A stretch of DNA of 64,000 nucleotides from Bacteroidales bacterium (GTDB taxonomy: Bacteria; Bacillota; Clostridia; Lachnospirales; Lachnospiraceae). A model generated the notes under the pieces. That model saw only the letters and a list, made by a program, of their open reading frames with translations. It was not told the DNA's origin and did no database searches. Location: contig JAMPFJ010000001.1 in assembly GCA_023664535.1 (NCBI GenBank), forward strand, positions 1-64,000, in the 5' to 3' direction. The translations under genes were made by a program, and so were the position numbers. This document shows, piece by piece, positions 8,028-16,720 of the stretch (position 1 is the stretch's first letter; every line of letters begins with the position of its first letter).

Positions 8028-8083
8028 AAAGCCGGTTAAACTTAGGAAAAGTAAAAAAATTCTTAAGTCTGACCGGCTTTTTC
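8028..8083 (+). terminator. Rho-independent terminator after the SPFH gene
   Basis: AAAGCCGGT (8028-8036) pairs with ACCGGCTTT (8072-8080), with further inner pairing CTTA/TAAG, and the right arm runs into TTTTT. Confidence 0.85.
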
Positions 8084-8121
8084 TGATGGAAAGGGTCAAG
8101 CCACCGGCTAAGGATTAGGTA

Positions 8122-8150
8122 TGGACGAATGAAAGAGAATTGAGTATAAT
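8122..8150 (+). promoter_or_regulatory. Probable promoter for the AI-2E-type permease gene
   Basis: A perfect TATAAT (8145-8150) lies 17 nt after TGGACG (8122-8127, 4 of 6 matches to the -35). It follows the SPFH terminator and precedes the permease by 100 nt. Confidence 0.55.
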
Positions 8151-8249
8151 CAAATAAGCCGGCCGCGTAACTGCATGACGGTCTGTTTGGGTAAACGGCT
8201 GTTTTGGCGGCAAAACAACGGCAAATGATAAGCATGGGAGGAATGCGGC

Positions 8250-9548
8250 TTGAAATGGAAGATTGAGAAAAAATATGTAAGGATTGGATTCGTGGCATTA
8301 TGTGTTATTGTGCTGGCAATTTTGTTTAATAATATGCTGGTACATGAAACAAGGTTCCAGGAGATTAAGACCGTAGTGAACGGAACGCTGTGGCCTATTA
8401 TTGTGGGAAGCATAATGGCGTATCTGCTCAATCCAATATTAAATTTCTTTGAGGGATATTTATTTACCCCGCTGGCAGGCATACTGTTTAAAGGGGAGAA
8501 AAGAGAAAACCTGAGGCGGAAGTTTTCCCGGGGGTTTTCTGTATTTTGTACGCTGATTCTGTTTCTCATTATTGTAATCGGCGGTCTGTATCTGGTTATT
8601 CCACAGGTTTACCAATCCCTTGGCAAGCTGGTAAAGGATGCCCCGGGTTATTATGATACCATAGCAAAATGGGTAAATTCACTGGACAAGGATAAGTCGG
8701 AAGTCAGTAAGTACCTGTTATTGGCATTGGACAGGATATACTCGCAGGCGATTGACTATCTGAATAAGGATATTCTGCCGAACATGGATAAAATTGTTGC
8801 CGGAATTACCTCGGGAATTGTGGGCGGCTTGAAAATGGTACTGAATATTATTCTTGCCATCATTATTTCCATTTATGTGATGGCGGAGAAAGAGGTTCTG
8901 GTTTCCGTCGGGAAAAAGCTGACCTACAGCCTGTTCAGCCGGAAAAATGCGAACAGGGTATTGCAGGGCATCCGCTATGCAGACCAGGTATTCGGCGGGT
9001 TTATTAACGGAAAAATTATTGATTCATTTATTATCGGGGCAATCTGTTATCTGTTCATGGTTATCGTAGGCTTTGACTATGAGGTGCTGATTAGCATTGT
9101 GATTGGCGTTACCAATATCATTCCCTATTTTGGACCGTTTATCGGCGCCATTCCCAGTATATTGATTCTGTTAATGACAGATTTTAGGCAGGGCTTGATT
9201 TTTGCGGTATTTGTTGTTATCTTACAGCAGATAGACGGAAATATTCTTGGTCCGGTTATCCTGGGCGACCGTTTAAAAATTTCCAGCATGTGGATTCTGT
9301 TTGCCATTCTGATTGGCGGCGGCTTCTTCGGCGTAAAGGGAATGATTCTGGGTGCTCCCTGCTTTGCCTGTATTTATGCTCTGGTGGGTACCCTGTGCAA
9401 GGCAAGGCTTGAGGAAAAGAATCTTCCTGTTGAGACGGCGGCATATTATCATATCGACCAGATTTTAAACGAGGGCGGAGTGATTAAAGTATCCACGGAA
9501 ACAGTGCAGACTGAGGAAGACATTCATGAGGAGGATGCAGAGAAATGA
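8250..9548 (+). CDS. AI-2E family transporter (YdiK/TqsA/PerM type)
   Basis: A 432-residue polytopic membrane protein. It has paired N-terminal helices (WPIIVGSIMAYLLNPIL), a long amphipathic middle region and the conserved C-terminal block VIGVTNIIPYFGPFIGAIPSI, then DGNILGPVILGDRL and ILIGGGFFGVKGMILGAP. The family exports small molecules or ions; only some members have been linked to autoinducer-2, so the substrate cannot be named. The start is TTG at 8250, with GGGAGG 10 nt upstream. Its stop overlaps the patatin ATG. Confidence 0.9.
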   Translation: MKWKIEKKYVRIGFVALCVIVLAILFNNMLVHETRFQEIKTVVNGTLWPIIVGSIMAYLLNPILNFFEGYLFTPLAGILFKGEKRENLRRKFSRGFSVFCTLILFLIIVIGGLYLVIPQVYQSLGKLVKDAPGYYDTIAKWVNSLDKDKSEVSKYLLLALDRIYSQAIDYLNKDILPNMDKIVAGITSGIVGGLKMVLNIILAIIISIYVMAEKEVLVSVGKKLTYSLFSRKNANRVLQGIRYADQVFGGFINGKIIDSFIIGAICYLFMVIVGFDYEVLISIVIGVTNIIPYFGPFIGAIPSILILLMTDFRQGLIFAVFVVILQQIDGNILGPVILGDRLKISSMWILFAILIGGGFFGVKGMILGAPCFACIYALVGTLCKARLEEKNLPVETAAYYHIDQILNEGGVIKVSTETVQTEEDIHEEDAEK

Positions 9549-10420
9549 TACAGGAGGAATTAAGGACAAGAAAAGCCGGCCTGGTGTTGGAGGGCGGTGC
9601 GTCGAGAGGGGTTTTCACAGCGGGGGCTCTGGATTACCTGTTGGAAAGGGATTTTTTCTTTCCCTATGTTATTGGCGTGTCAGCGGGTGCATGTAACGGG
9701 GTAAGCTATGTTTCCAGACAAAAGGGGAGAAGCTTTAACTGTATGGCGCCGGAACGGAAAGAGGACCAATATAAGAATACAGTCAAAGAGGCGATTAGGC
9801 AGCGGAGCGTTTACGATATGGATAAATTATTCGGGACATTTCCGAAAGAAACCTTCCCTTACGATTTTGATACGTATATCAAAGGAGGAATGGAATGTGA
9901 AATGGTAGTTACCAATGTCTATACCGGTAAAGCGGAATATATGACAGACAGGGAAAGCCCGGAGCGTCTCTGCACTATCTGCCGGGCGTCCTCCAGCCTT
10001 CCGGTTATGGCGCCGATGGTCATGATTGACGGGATTCCCTATCTGGACGGCGGACTGGCGGATTCTATACCGTTAAAGCGCGCATTGCGCACAGGACATA
10101 AGAAGAATGTGCTGATTCTGACCAGACCTTACGGATACCGGAAAAAATTCCCCAGCAAAAGCGCAAGGCTGTATATTGCCCTGTTTAAGGATTATCCCAA
10201 TCTGGTAAAGGCAATCTACTACAGACCCTATTATTACAATAAAACCATGGATGCGATTGAACGTCTGGAAAAAGAGGGCAGGATTTTTGTCCTGCGTCCG
10301 GTTATGCCCTGCCCAGGAAGAACGGAAATGAACCATGAAAAGCTGACGGCATTTTATCATCATGGGTATAATACCATGGAAATGCAGTTTGCAGACATGA
10401 AACGTTTTTTGGGATTATAA
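9545..10420 (+). CDS. Patatin-like phospholipase
   Basis: Cytosolic or peripheral-membrane lipid acyl hydrolase of 291 residues (YjjU/RssA-like). The oxyanion loop is LEGGASRGVFTAGAL (residues 16-30), the nucleophile elbow is GVSAG and the catalytic Asp is in YLDGGLADSIP, giving the Ser-Asp dyad. The C-terminal part carries two tyrosine-rich helices (YYRPYYYNK). It overlaps the upstream transporter by ATGA, which implies translational coupling. The physiological lipid is unknown. Confidence 0.92.
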   Translation: MIQEELRTRKAGLVLEGGASRGVFTAGALDYLLERDFFFPYVIGVSAGACNGVSYVSRQKGRSFNCMAPERKEDQYKNTVKEAIRQRSVYDMDKLFGTFPKETFPYDFDTYIKGGMECEMVVTNVYTGKAEYMTDRESPERLCTICRASSSLPVMAPMVMIDGIPYLDGGLADSIPLKRALRTGHKKNVLILTRPYGYRKKFPSKSARLYIALFKDYPNLVKAIYYRPYYYNKTMDAIERLEKEGRIFVLRPVMPCPGRTEMNHEKLTAFYHHGYNTMEMQFADMKRFLGL

Positions 10421-10433
10421 AGAAAACGGGGCA

Positions 10434-10613
10434 TTACACAAAACGGTTAAGCTTCTCATCATAAGTATAATCGATGGAGGAGAGCGTGGAAGAAATGGTA
10501 TCCATATCCAGCTCCATATCCAGACAGAGCTCGTTCAGGCTGCCGTATTCGTCGCGCAGCTTTGTATTGATGTAGCTTAGCAGCATCATTGGGTCGTGGG
10601 GAATCGTTGCCAT
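10434..10613 (-). CDS. DUF4250 domain protein (59 aa)
   Basis: A complete small gene on the minus strand, convergent with the patatin gene and only 13 nt from it. The product starts MATIPHDPMMLLSYINTKLR and continues DEYGSLNELC, with IDYTYDEKLNRFV at the end. That is the whole-length pattern of the DUF4250 family, which is widespread in Clostridia and of unknown function. AAGGAGG lies 8 nt upstream of the ATG. The palindromic element at 10635-10864 sits directly upstream and would contain or replace its promoter. Confidence 0.85.
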   Translation of the reverse strand: MATIPHDPMMLLSYINTKLRDEYGSLNELCLDMELDMDTISSTLSSIDYTYDEKLNRFV

Positions 10614-10634
10614 TATTTTATCCTCCTTTTATGA

Positions 10635-10864
10635 TTAGTTTACCTTTAGGTAATTGCGAAACTCCTAATTTCCAAAATCCAGTTGTGCAATATAGACAAT
10701 ATCATAAACAAGGCGCTTTGGAGCCGCCAGTGCTTAGCGAGGTTTTTTCGAGCTTAGCACTGTTGCGAGCGACAAGCAGCGCAAGCGTGCCTGTATTGAT
10801 TTGTCTATATTGTACAACGGACATCATGAAAAGCTTAAGTTTCGCAAATATCTGTTAGTTTACC
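10635..10864. mobile_element. MITE-like palindromic element flanked by a 10-bp direct repeat
   Basis: TTAGTTTACC occurs at 10635-10644 and again at 10855-10864, like a target-site duplication. Inside are nested inverted repeats. TAATTGCGAAACT (10651-10663) faces AGTTTCGCAAATA (10838-10850). GTTGTGCAATATAGACAA (10682-10699) faces TTGTCTATATTGTACAAC (10801-10818), with one mismatch. A GC-rich core has a further short stem (CAGTGCT/AGCACTG). No protein is encoded. It fills the gap between DUF4250 and the DUF389 gene. A non-autonomous element is the best reading; a cis-regulatory structure is the alternative. Confidence 0.65.
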
Positions 10865-10922
10865 CTGTTATTAAAGCGGATAACCAATAAATTGTCAAGC
10901 AAAAAGAGAAAGAGAGAACAAA

Positions 10923-12446
10923 ATGAACAAGAAAGAGGCATTCAACGAAAAGGCTGAAGCGGTTAAGGTGCAGATTGAGGAAAAAACCATTAAAAATGTG
11001 CGGAAGAGTACATACAGCTTTAAGAGGCTGTTCCATGCAGCGTTTAATTTAAGTGCAGACCAGGCAGATTATGAGGAAATTGTGGAGAGGATTGAATCGG
11101 GAGTAGTTTTGCGGGGAACAAACATGTGTATTCTGATTCTGGCGATTTTTATTGCGTCAGTTGGACTAAACATGAATTCTACGGCGGTGATTATTGGAGC
11201 GATGCTGGTATCTCCGCTTATGGGGGCAATTATGGGAATCGGATTTTCCATTGCCATTTATGACATGAATCTGCTTAAGCGGTCAGCGACAATTCTTTTG
11301 TTTGAGATAGTTGTGGCGTTGGCGACGTCGACGATTTATTTTGTGATTTCCCCGATAAAGACGGCAAGTGCAGAGCTTCTGGCAAGAACCAGCCCTACGG
11401 CATGGGATGTCATTATTGCGGTTTGCGGCGGTCTTGCCGGAATGATTGGAACCACCCGTAAAGAGAAATCCAATATTATTCCCGGTGTGGCGATTGCAAC
11501 AGCATTGATGCCGCCCCTTTGCACCTCCGGCTATGGGCTTGCGGCGGGGAACCTGCGGTATTTTGCCGGGGCAATGTACCTGTTTTGCATTAACGGTGTG
11601 TTTATCGCCATTTCTACCATGCTGATTACCGTGTTTCTCCGTATACCCTCCAAGAACACAACGAATGACGAGACGAAAAAGCAGATTGCAAAGCGTGTAA
11701 TTTTAGTGGCGGTTGCCGCAATCGTGCCCTCCGTATTTCTCGGAGCGGACATTGTGAAAAAATCCGTATTTGACGGCAATGTCAATAATTTTGTTGAACG
11801 TGAATTTCAATTTGAGAATACGCAGGTGGTTAAATACAATGTGGATGAAGAAAATAAGGAATTGAGGGTGGCGGTAATCGGTACTACGCTGGATGCAGCG
11901 GAGATTGCCAATCTGGAGCGTTCCATGAAGGGATACCATATTGACAATCTGATGCTTAAGGTACAGCAGACAGAAGTAAAAGCGGGAATTACGACAGATG
12001 AATTAGAGGCGTATGTGAAGAGCGAAACCAGCCAGCTTACTGCGGAAAATGCGGCGGATTATCAGGATTTAAAGGGTCAGCTTATTGCGGCAAATTCTGA
12101 ATTATCGGCATATAAGGAAAAGGAGATTGAAGTGGAGACTTTACAGGAAGAAATATCGGTATTGTATCCTTCGGTTACCGCTATGCAGGCAGGTTACCTG
12201 AACCAGGGGGAAAATGAGGTGCTGACTGTAATTCTGGAGGTGGAAAAGCCGCTTTCCGTAAAGGACATGAGACGGGTAAACAAATGGCTGGCAAAGCGTC
12301 TGGCAGTGGAGGAGCTTATTTTGTATCAGAATGCCGGGGGTATACTATATCCGGCGGATTACCGTATTCCTGAGGAAAAAGCGGATAAGGAAGAGCAGAC
12401 TACGGAAAACGCCAGTGAGGCTGCGGAGCCGGCAGAGGGAAATTAA
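10923..12446 (+). CDS. DUF389 / TIGR00341 family membrane protein
   Basis: A 507-residue protein. Its central membrane domain (about residues 60-285) has roughly six helices and the family motifs NMNSTAVIIGAMLVSPLMGAI, CGGLAGMIGTTR and GVAIATALMPPLCTSGYGLA. A C-terminal cytosolic part follows, with a coiled-coil-like stretch near residues 375-410 and an acidic tail (Glu-rich, last 30 residues). The family's function is unknown. The start ATG follows an AGAGAAAGAGAG ribosome site. No terminator separates it from argJ, but argJ has its own promoter. Confidence 0.88.
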   Translation: MNKKEAFNEKAEAVKVQIEEKTIKNVRKSTYSFKRLFHAAFNLSADQADYEEIVERIESGVVLRGTNMCILILAIFIASVGLNMNSTAVIIGAMLVSPLMGAIMGIGFSIAIYDMNLLKRSATILLFEIVVALATSTIYFVISPIKTASAELLARTSPTAWDVIIAVCGGLAGMIGTTRKEKSNIIPGVAIATALMPPLCTSGYGLAAGNLRYFAGAMYLFCINGVFIAISTMLITVFLRIPSKNTTNDETKKQIAKRVILVAVAAIVPSVFLGADIVKKSVFDGNVNNFVEREFQFENTQVVKYNVDEENKELRVAVIGTTLDAAEIANLERSMKGYHIDNLMLKVQQTEVKAGITTDELEAYVKSETSQLTAENAADYQDLKGQLIAANSELSAYKEKEIEVETLQEEISVLYPSVTAMQAGYLNQGENEVLTVILEVEKPLSVKDMRRVNKWLAKRLAVEELILYQNAGGILYPADYRIPEEKADKEEQTTENASEAAEPAEGN

Positions 12447-12473
12447 GTGCGGACTTTATGCATAAATATTTAC

Positions 12474-12502
12474 TTGACATGAATAATTATGCAATATATA
12501 AT
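12474..12502 (+). promoter_or_regulatory. argJ promoter with overlapping ARG box
   Basis: TTGACA (12474-12479), 17 nt, TATAAT (12497-12502). The spacer holds ATGAATAATTATGCAAT (12479-12495), which matches the ArgR operator consensus of ATGAAT plus an AT-rich centre plus TGCAA. A repressor bound here would cover the -35 and spacer. This predicts arginine repression of argJ. Confidence 0.8.
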
Positions 12503-12547
12503 AGTAAAAATCTGATGCAGGGTATACAGGTCAAGGAGGAAACAGTT

Positions 12548-13786
12548 ATGGAACAGGTTGAAGGATTTACTTATACGGACGGAGGCGTTTGTGCGGCAAA
12601 GGGATTTCGGGCAAACGGAGTGCACTGTGGTTTATACAGTGAAGAGGGGAAAAATGATTTGGCGCTGCTGGTCAGCGATACCCTTTGCCATACCGCCGCA
12701 GTATATACAACGAATAAAGTAAAAGGGGCGCCGCTTATCGTTACTAAGCGGCATCTGGAAATGACAAATGGCGGGGCGAGAGCAGTGATTGCCAATTCAA
12801 AAAATGCCAATACCTGTAATGCGGACGGCGAAGAAAAGGCGCAGCGGATGACGGAACTGGCATCTGCCGGGCTTGGCATTCCGGCGGATGAAGTGCTGGT
12901 GGCGTCTACCGGGGTTATCGGTCAGCCGCTTCCGATAGAACCGATTAAAGCGCATATTGGCGAACTGGTAAAGGGATTGTCTTATGAGGGAAATGCAAAG
13001 GCGGTCAATGCCATTATGACAACGGATACCGTACCTAAGGAAGCGGCGGTAACTTTTGTTTTAGGGGGAATAACCTGTAGCCTGGGTGGAATGGCAAAGG
13101 GAAGCGGAATGATTCATCCCAATATGGCGACCACACTGAATTTTCTGACGACGGATGCCGCCATATCCACGGAAATGATACAAAAGGCGCTTTACGAGGT
13201 GACGAAGGTTACCTATAACTGCTTAAGCATTGACGGCGATACCTCAACAAACGATATGGTCTGCGTAATGGCAAACGGAATGGCAGGCAACAGGGAGATT
13301 ATATCCGAGGATGAGGATTATGCCGTTTTTAAACAGGCGCTCTATCTTGTCATGATGAATCTGACCCGAATGCTTGCCAAGGACGGAGAGGGAGCAACGA
13401 AGCTGATTGAGTGTACGGTGTCGGAGGCGGAGACTGTGGAGAAGGCGATTGTGATTGCCAAAAGCGTAATCCGTTCCCCGCTGTTTAAATGCGCAGTTTT
13501 TGGTGAGGATGCAAACTGGGGGCGTATTCTCTGTGCGATAGGCTATGCGGAGGCGGACTTTGATATCCATAAGGTGGACGTGGAACTCGCTTCGGTGAAG
13601 GGTGTTCTTCCGGTCTGCCAAAATGGGGCAGGCATTCCGTTTTCGGAGGAGCTGGCAAAGGAAATTCTCCAGGAAGATGAGATTTTTGTCAATATTTTCC
13701 TGCACGAAGGCGGATGCCGGGCGAAAGCATGGGGCTGTGATTTGACCTATGACTATGTAAAAATAAACGGGGATTACCGCTCATAG
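12548..13786 (+). CDS. argJ: Bifunctional glutamate N-acetyltransferase / amino-acid acetyltransferase
   Basis: Cytosolic arginine-pathway enzyme that moves acetyl from N-acetylornithine to glutamate (cyclic route); some members also use acetyl-CoA. It has 412 residues. The self-cleavage motif is HPNMATTL, cut before Thr195, which becomes the nucleophile of the beta chain. Upstream are SKNANTCNAD and VASTGVIGQPLP; downstream are LSIDGDTSTNDM and FGEDANWGRILCAIGYA. The ATG at 12548 has AAGGAGG 8 nt upstream; the frame is open back to 12458 but that segment is the promoter region. The methionine of the usual ATML motif is Thr here, which should be tolerated. Confidence 0.96.
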   Translation: MEQVEGFTYTDGGVCAAKGFRANGVHCGLYSEEGKNDLALLVSDTLCHTAAVYTTNKVKGAPLIVTKRHLEMTNGGARAVIANSKNANTCNADGEEKAQRMTELASAGLGIPADEVLVASTGVIGQPLPIEPIKAHIGELVKGLSYEGNAKAVNAIMTTDTVPKEAAVTFVLGGITCSLGGMAKGSGMIHPNMATTLNFLTTDAAISTEMIQKALYEVTKVTYNCLSIDGDTSTNDMVCVMANGMAGNREIISEDEDYAVFKQALYLVMMNLTRMLAKDGEGATKLIECTVSEAETVEKAIVIAKSVIRSPLFKCAVFGEDANWGRILCAIGYAEADFDIHKVDVELASVKGVLPVCQNGAGIPFSEELAKEILQEDEIFVNIFLHEGGCRAKAWGCDLTYDYVKINGDYRS

Positions 13787-13833
13787 CGTTATTTTCGAAG
13801 ATGAGTAAGCATTACCCGAAGGAGGAAGCATAA

Positions 13834-14601
13834 ATGTATCAGCTTTTAATCTGTTTTATTGCGGGAGCGGGAGCCGGACTGGGAACAGGATTTGCCGGCA
13901 TGAGCGCCGCTGCGGTAATCAGTCCGATGTTAATTACCTTTTTGGGACTTCCCGCCTATGAAGCGGTGGGGATTGCGCTGGCAAGCGACGTGCTTGCCAG
14001 TGCAGTAAGCGCATATACTTATGGGAAAAATAAAAATCTGGATATTCGAAACGGTTTAGTGATGATGGCTGCCGTTTTGCTGTTTACGATGGTGGGAAGC
14101 TGGACGGCAAGCCTTGTTCCCAATACCACGATGGGAAGCTTTTCCGTGTTTATGACGCTTATGCTGGGAATCAAATTTATCGTAAAGCCGGTGATGACCA
14201 CAAAGGAATCCATGGAGGCAGTCAGCGGAAAAAAGAGGATTGTCCAATCCGTGATAAGCGGCGTAATCGTCGGGTTTATCTGCGGGTTTGTCGGCGCAGG
14301 CGGTGGAATGATGATGCTGTTGATTTTAACCAGTGTTCTGGGATACGAGTTAAAAACGGCAGTGGGAACCAGCGTATTTATCATGGCATTTACTGCGTTT
14401 ACCGGTGCCGCCAGCCATTTTGTCATAGGGGGAATGCCGGACTTTCCGTGCCTTTTGTTTTGCGTGGTATCGACGCTGCTGTGGGCAAGGATTGCGGCGA
14501 AGCTTGCCAACAGGGCGAGTGCAATAACCTTGAACCGTGCCACCGGAGCCGTTCTTACGGTTCTTGGCGCAGCTATTCTTGCCGTAAACTATTTAAAGTA
14601 G
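13834..14601 (+). CDS. TSUP (TauE/SafE) family permease
   Basis: A 255-residue membrane protein with about eight helices, built as two repeats. Each repeat starts with a Gly-rich re-entrant motif (AGAGAGLGTGFAGMSAA at residue 7 and GFVGAGGGMMML at 150). The family exports or imports sulfite, sulfoacetate or other sulfur-containing organic anions; the substrate cannot be read from sequence. GGAGG lies upstream of the ATG. No sulfur genes are adjacent. Confidence 0.87.
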   Translation: MYQLLICFIAGAGAGLGTGFAGMSAAAVISPMLITFLGLPAYEAVGIALASDVLASAVSAYTYGKNKNLDIRNGLVMMAAVLLFTMVGSWTASLVPNTTMGSFSVFMTLMLGIKFIVKPVMTTKESMEAVSGKKRIVQSVISGVIVGFICGFVGAGGGMMMLLILTSVLGYELKTAVGTSVFIMAFTAFTGAASHFVIGGMPDFPCLLFCVVSTLLWARIAAKLANRASAITLNRATGAVLTVLGAAILAVNYLK

Positions 14602-14660
14602 CGTCTGCATAAGATAAAGGAAAACAGGCAGACTATGAAAAAAGCCAAGGAGAGAAAAAG

Positions 14661-16130
14661 ATGGGCGTATTATCAGGACTGGAACCGGAAAGGGTGTTTT
14701 ACTATTTTGAACAAATCTGCGGTATCCCCCATGGTTCTTACCGGGAAAAGGAAATCAGCGATTATCTGACCGCATTTGCGAAAGAGCATGCGTTTACGGT
14801 ATATCAGGATTCCCTGTATAATGTAGTGATGCTTGTTCCGGCAAGCGAAGGCTACGAACAGGAAGAGCCGTTGATTTTACAGGGGCATATGGATATGGTG
14901 TGTGTAAAAAAGCGGGATGCTGCCATAGATATGGATAAGGAGGGACTGACTCTTTTGGTGGAGGGGGATTATATCACGGCAAAGGATACTACGCTGGGCG
15001 GAGACGACGGTATTGCCGTGGCGTATATGCTTGCGATTGCAGAAAGCGATTCCATTCCCCATCCGCCGCTGGAGCTGGTGATAACCGTGTCGGAGGAAGT
15101 GGGCATGGAGGGTGCGGCAGGCATTGACCTTTCCATGCTGAAGGGACACCGGATGCTGAACTTAGATTCAGAGGAGGAAGGCGTCTTTCTTGGCAGCTGC
15201 GCAGGGGGAGTCAGTCTGTTGAGCAGGCTTTCGGTGGTAAGGGAGCAGTCCCCGGAAGTGGGATGGTTTACCCTTTCCGTAACCGGTCTTTTAGGCGGGC
15301 ATTCCGGCTGTGAGATTGATAAGGGAAGAGCAAATGCAAACAAGATTCTGGGCAGGATTCTCTATGAGATGAAAAAACAGATTAACGTTTATCTGTATGA
15401 GGCGGCAGGCGGGAAAAAAGATAATGCAATTCCGGTAGAGGCATATGCGGTTGTCGGCATCACGGAGGGAGAGCGAGGGAAAGCGGAGCAGCTTCTGGAA
15501 ACTCTCAATCAGACGTTAAAGGAGGAATATGCCGGCGCTGACGGGGATATTGAAGCGGGTCTTTTGCCGGCGGAAGAGATGTCCTGCAAAACGGTATTGG
15601 ACAGCGCAAGCTTTTCTAAAGTGGTTACGCTGTTAATGGTATTGCCGGACGGCGTTCAGGGGATGAGCATGACCGTACCGGGTCTGGTGGAAACTTCGTT
15701 AAATCTGGGGGTGTTAAAGCTTAATCAGAATGAGTTGTTTTTGCAGCACGCCCTCCGGAGCAGCGTGACCACGAAAAAGCGGTATTTGGCGGACCGGGTG
15801 GAAAGCCTGGTTGCCGAACTGGGCGGAAGCGTGGAGAGAAAAGGAGAATATCCGGCATGGGAATACCGGGAGGACTCCGTAATCCGTCCGGCTGCGGTAA
15901 AGCTGTATGAAAGGCTGTATGGGAAAAAGCCGGTGGTGATGGGGATTCATGCCGGCCTGGAATGCGGGCTGCTTGCCGCAAAAATTGAAAATCTGGACTG
16001 CATTTCTTTGGGACCGGATATTTTGGATATCCATACGACAGAGGAACGGTTAAGTATATCATCAACCCGGAGGGTCTATAAATTTTTATTGGAGCTGTTA
16101 AAGCAAAAGGAGGAGAAGCTATGCGGGTAG
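14661..16130 (+). CDS. pepD: Aminoacyl-histidine dipeptidase (beta-Ala-His dipeptidase, M20 family)
   Basis: Cytosolic zinc dipeptidase of 489 residues with broad specificity (Xaa-His and similar dipeptides). Metal ligands are recognisable in LQGHMDMVC (His, Asp), [10 protein letters not shown] (bridging Asp), SEEVGMEGA (catalytic and ligand Glu) and LNLDSEEEG. The lid/dimerisation domain lies at about 195-390, with [18 protein letters not shown]. The C-terminal ligand His is in HAGLECGLL or DIHTTEE. AGGAGA lies upstream of the ATG. Its last 10 bases overlap ispF, so the two are co-translated. Confidence 0.93.
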   Translation: MGVLSGLEPERVFYYFEQICGIPHGSYREKEISDYLTAFAKEHAFTVYQDSLYNVVMLVPASEGYEQEEPLILQGHMDMVCVKKRDAAIDMDKEGLTLLVEGDYITAKDTTLGGDDGIAVAYMLAIAESDSIPHPPLELVITVSEEVGMEGAAGIDLSMLKGHRMLNLDSEEEGVFLGSCAGGVSLLSRLSVVREQSPEVGWFTLSVTGLLGGHSGCEIDKGRANANKILGRILYEMKKQINVYLYEAAGGKKDNAIPVEAYAVVGITEGERGKAEQLLETLNQTLKEEYAGADGDIEAGLLPAEEMSCKTVLDSASFSKVVTLLMVLPDGVQGMSMTVPGLVETSLNLGVLKLNQNELFLQHALRSSVTTKKRYLADRVESLVAELGGSVERKGEYPAWEYREDSVIRPAAVKLYERLYGKKPVVMGIHAGLECGLLAAKIENLDCISLGPDILDIHTTEERLSISSTRRVYKFLLELLKQKEEKLCG

Positions 16131-16669
16131 GAATGGGCTATGATGTCCACCAGCTGGTGGAGGGAAGAAAACTGATTTTGGGCGGGGTCAACGTGCCTTA
16201 CGAAAAGGGGCTGCTGGGACATTCGGATGCGGATGTCCTTACCCATGCCATTATGGATGCCCTGCTGGGAGCGGCGGCGCTTGGCGATATCGGGAAGCAT
16301 TTTCCGGATACAGACGAGGCGTATAAAGGGGCGGACAGCATCTGTTTGTTGAGACAGGTGAAAAAGCTGCTGGATGAAAAACAGTACGTTATCAGTAACA
16401 TTGACGCCACCGTCATTGCGCAGAGACCTAAGCTGGCGGCATTTATTCCGGATATGGTAACGACTGTTGCGGAAGCATTGGAGCTGGCGCAAAGCCAGGT
16501 GAATATTAAGGCAACTACGGAAGAGGGGCTGGGATTTACCGGAGCCGGAGAGGGGATAAGCGCCCAGGCTGTCTGCCTGCTGGAAACCGTGGAAAACTAT
16601 TGTTATGACGAGATGACAGAGTGGAACCAAAAGGCCTGCGAGGGCTGCAAAGGATGCCCGATGGCGTAG
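16121..16669 (+). CDS. ispF: 2-C-methyl-D-erythritol 2,4-cyclodiphosphate synthase with Cys-rich C-terminal tail
   Basis: Fifth step of the non-mevalonate isoprenoid pathway: it cyclises CDP-methylerythritol 2-phosphate. Active as a trimer with zinc. Residues 1-158 are a standard Isp[10 protein letters not shown] (metal Asp8 and His10), [34 protein letters not shown], and [17 protein letters not shown]. The protein then runs about 24 residues beyond the usual end and finishes [10 protein letters not shown], a CxxCxxC pattern that could bind metal. The start overlaps pepD; AAGGAGGAG precedes the ATG. Confidence 0.95.
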   Translation: MRVGMGYDVHQLVEGRKLILGGVNVPYEKGLLGHSDADVLTHAIMDALLGAAALGDIGKHFPDTDEAYKGADSICLLRQVKKLLDEKQYVISNIDATVIAQRPKLAAFIPDMVTTVAEALELAQSQVNIKATTEEGLGFTGAGEGISAQAVCLLETVENYCYDEMTEWNQKACEGCKGCPMA

Positions 16670-16720
16670 GAATCCGTGGTGGTTGATGGTCTGTAATAAT
16701 GCTAATCAGGCGAAGGACAG

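Noticed and set aside
10589-10858. 89-codon open frame on the + strand
   Set aside because: It is read through the palindromic element and antisense to DUF4250; the product has no protein-like pattern.
12458-12547. N-terminal extension of argJ
   Set aside because: The 30 extra codons coincide with the promoter and ARG box, and a strong ribosome site precedes the ATG at 12548.
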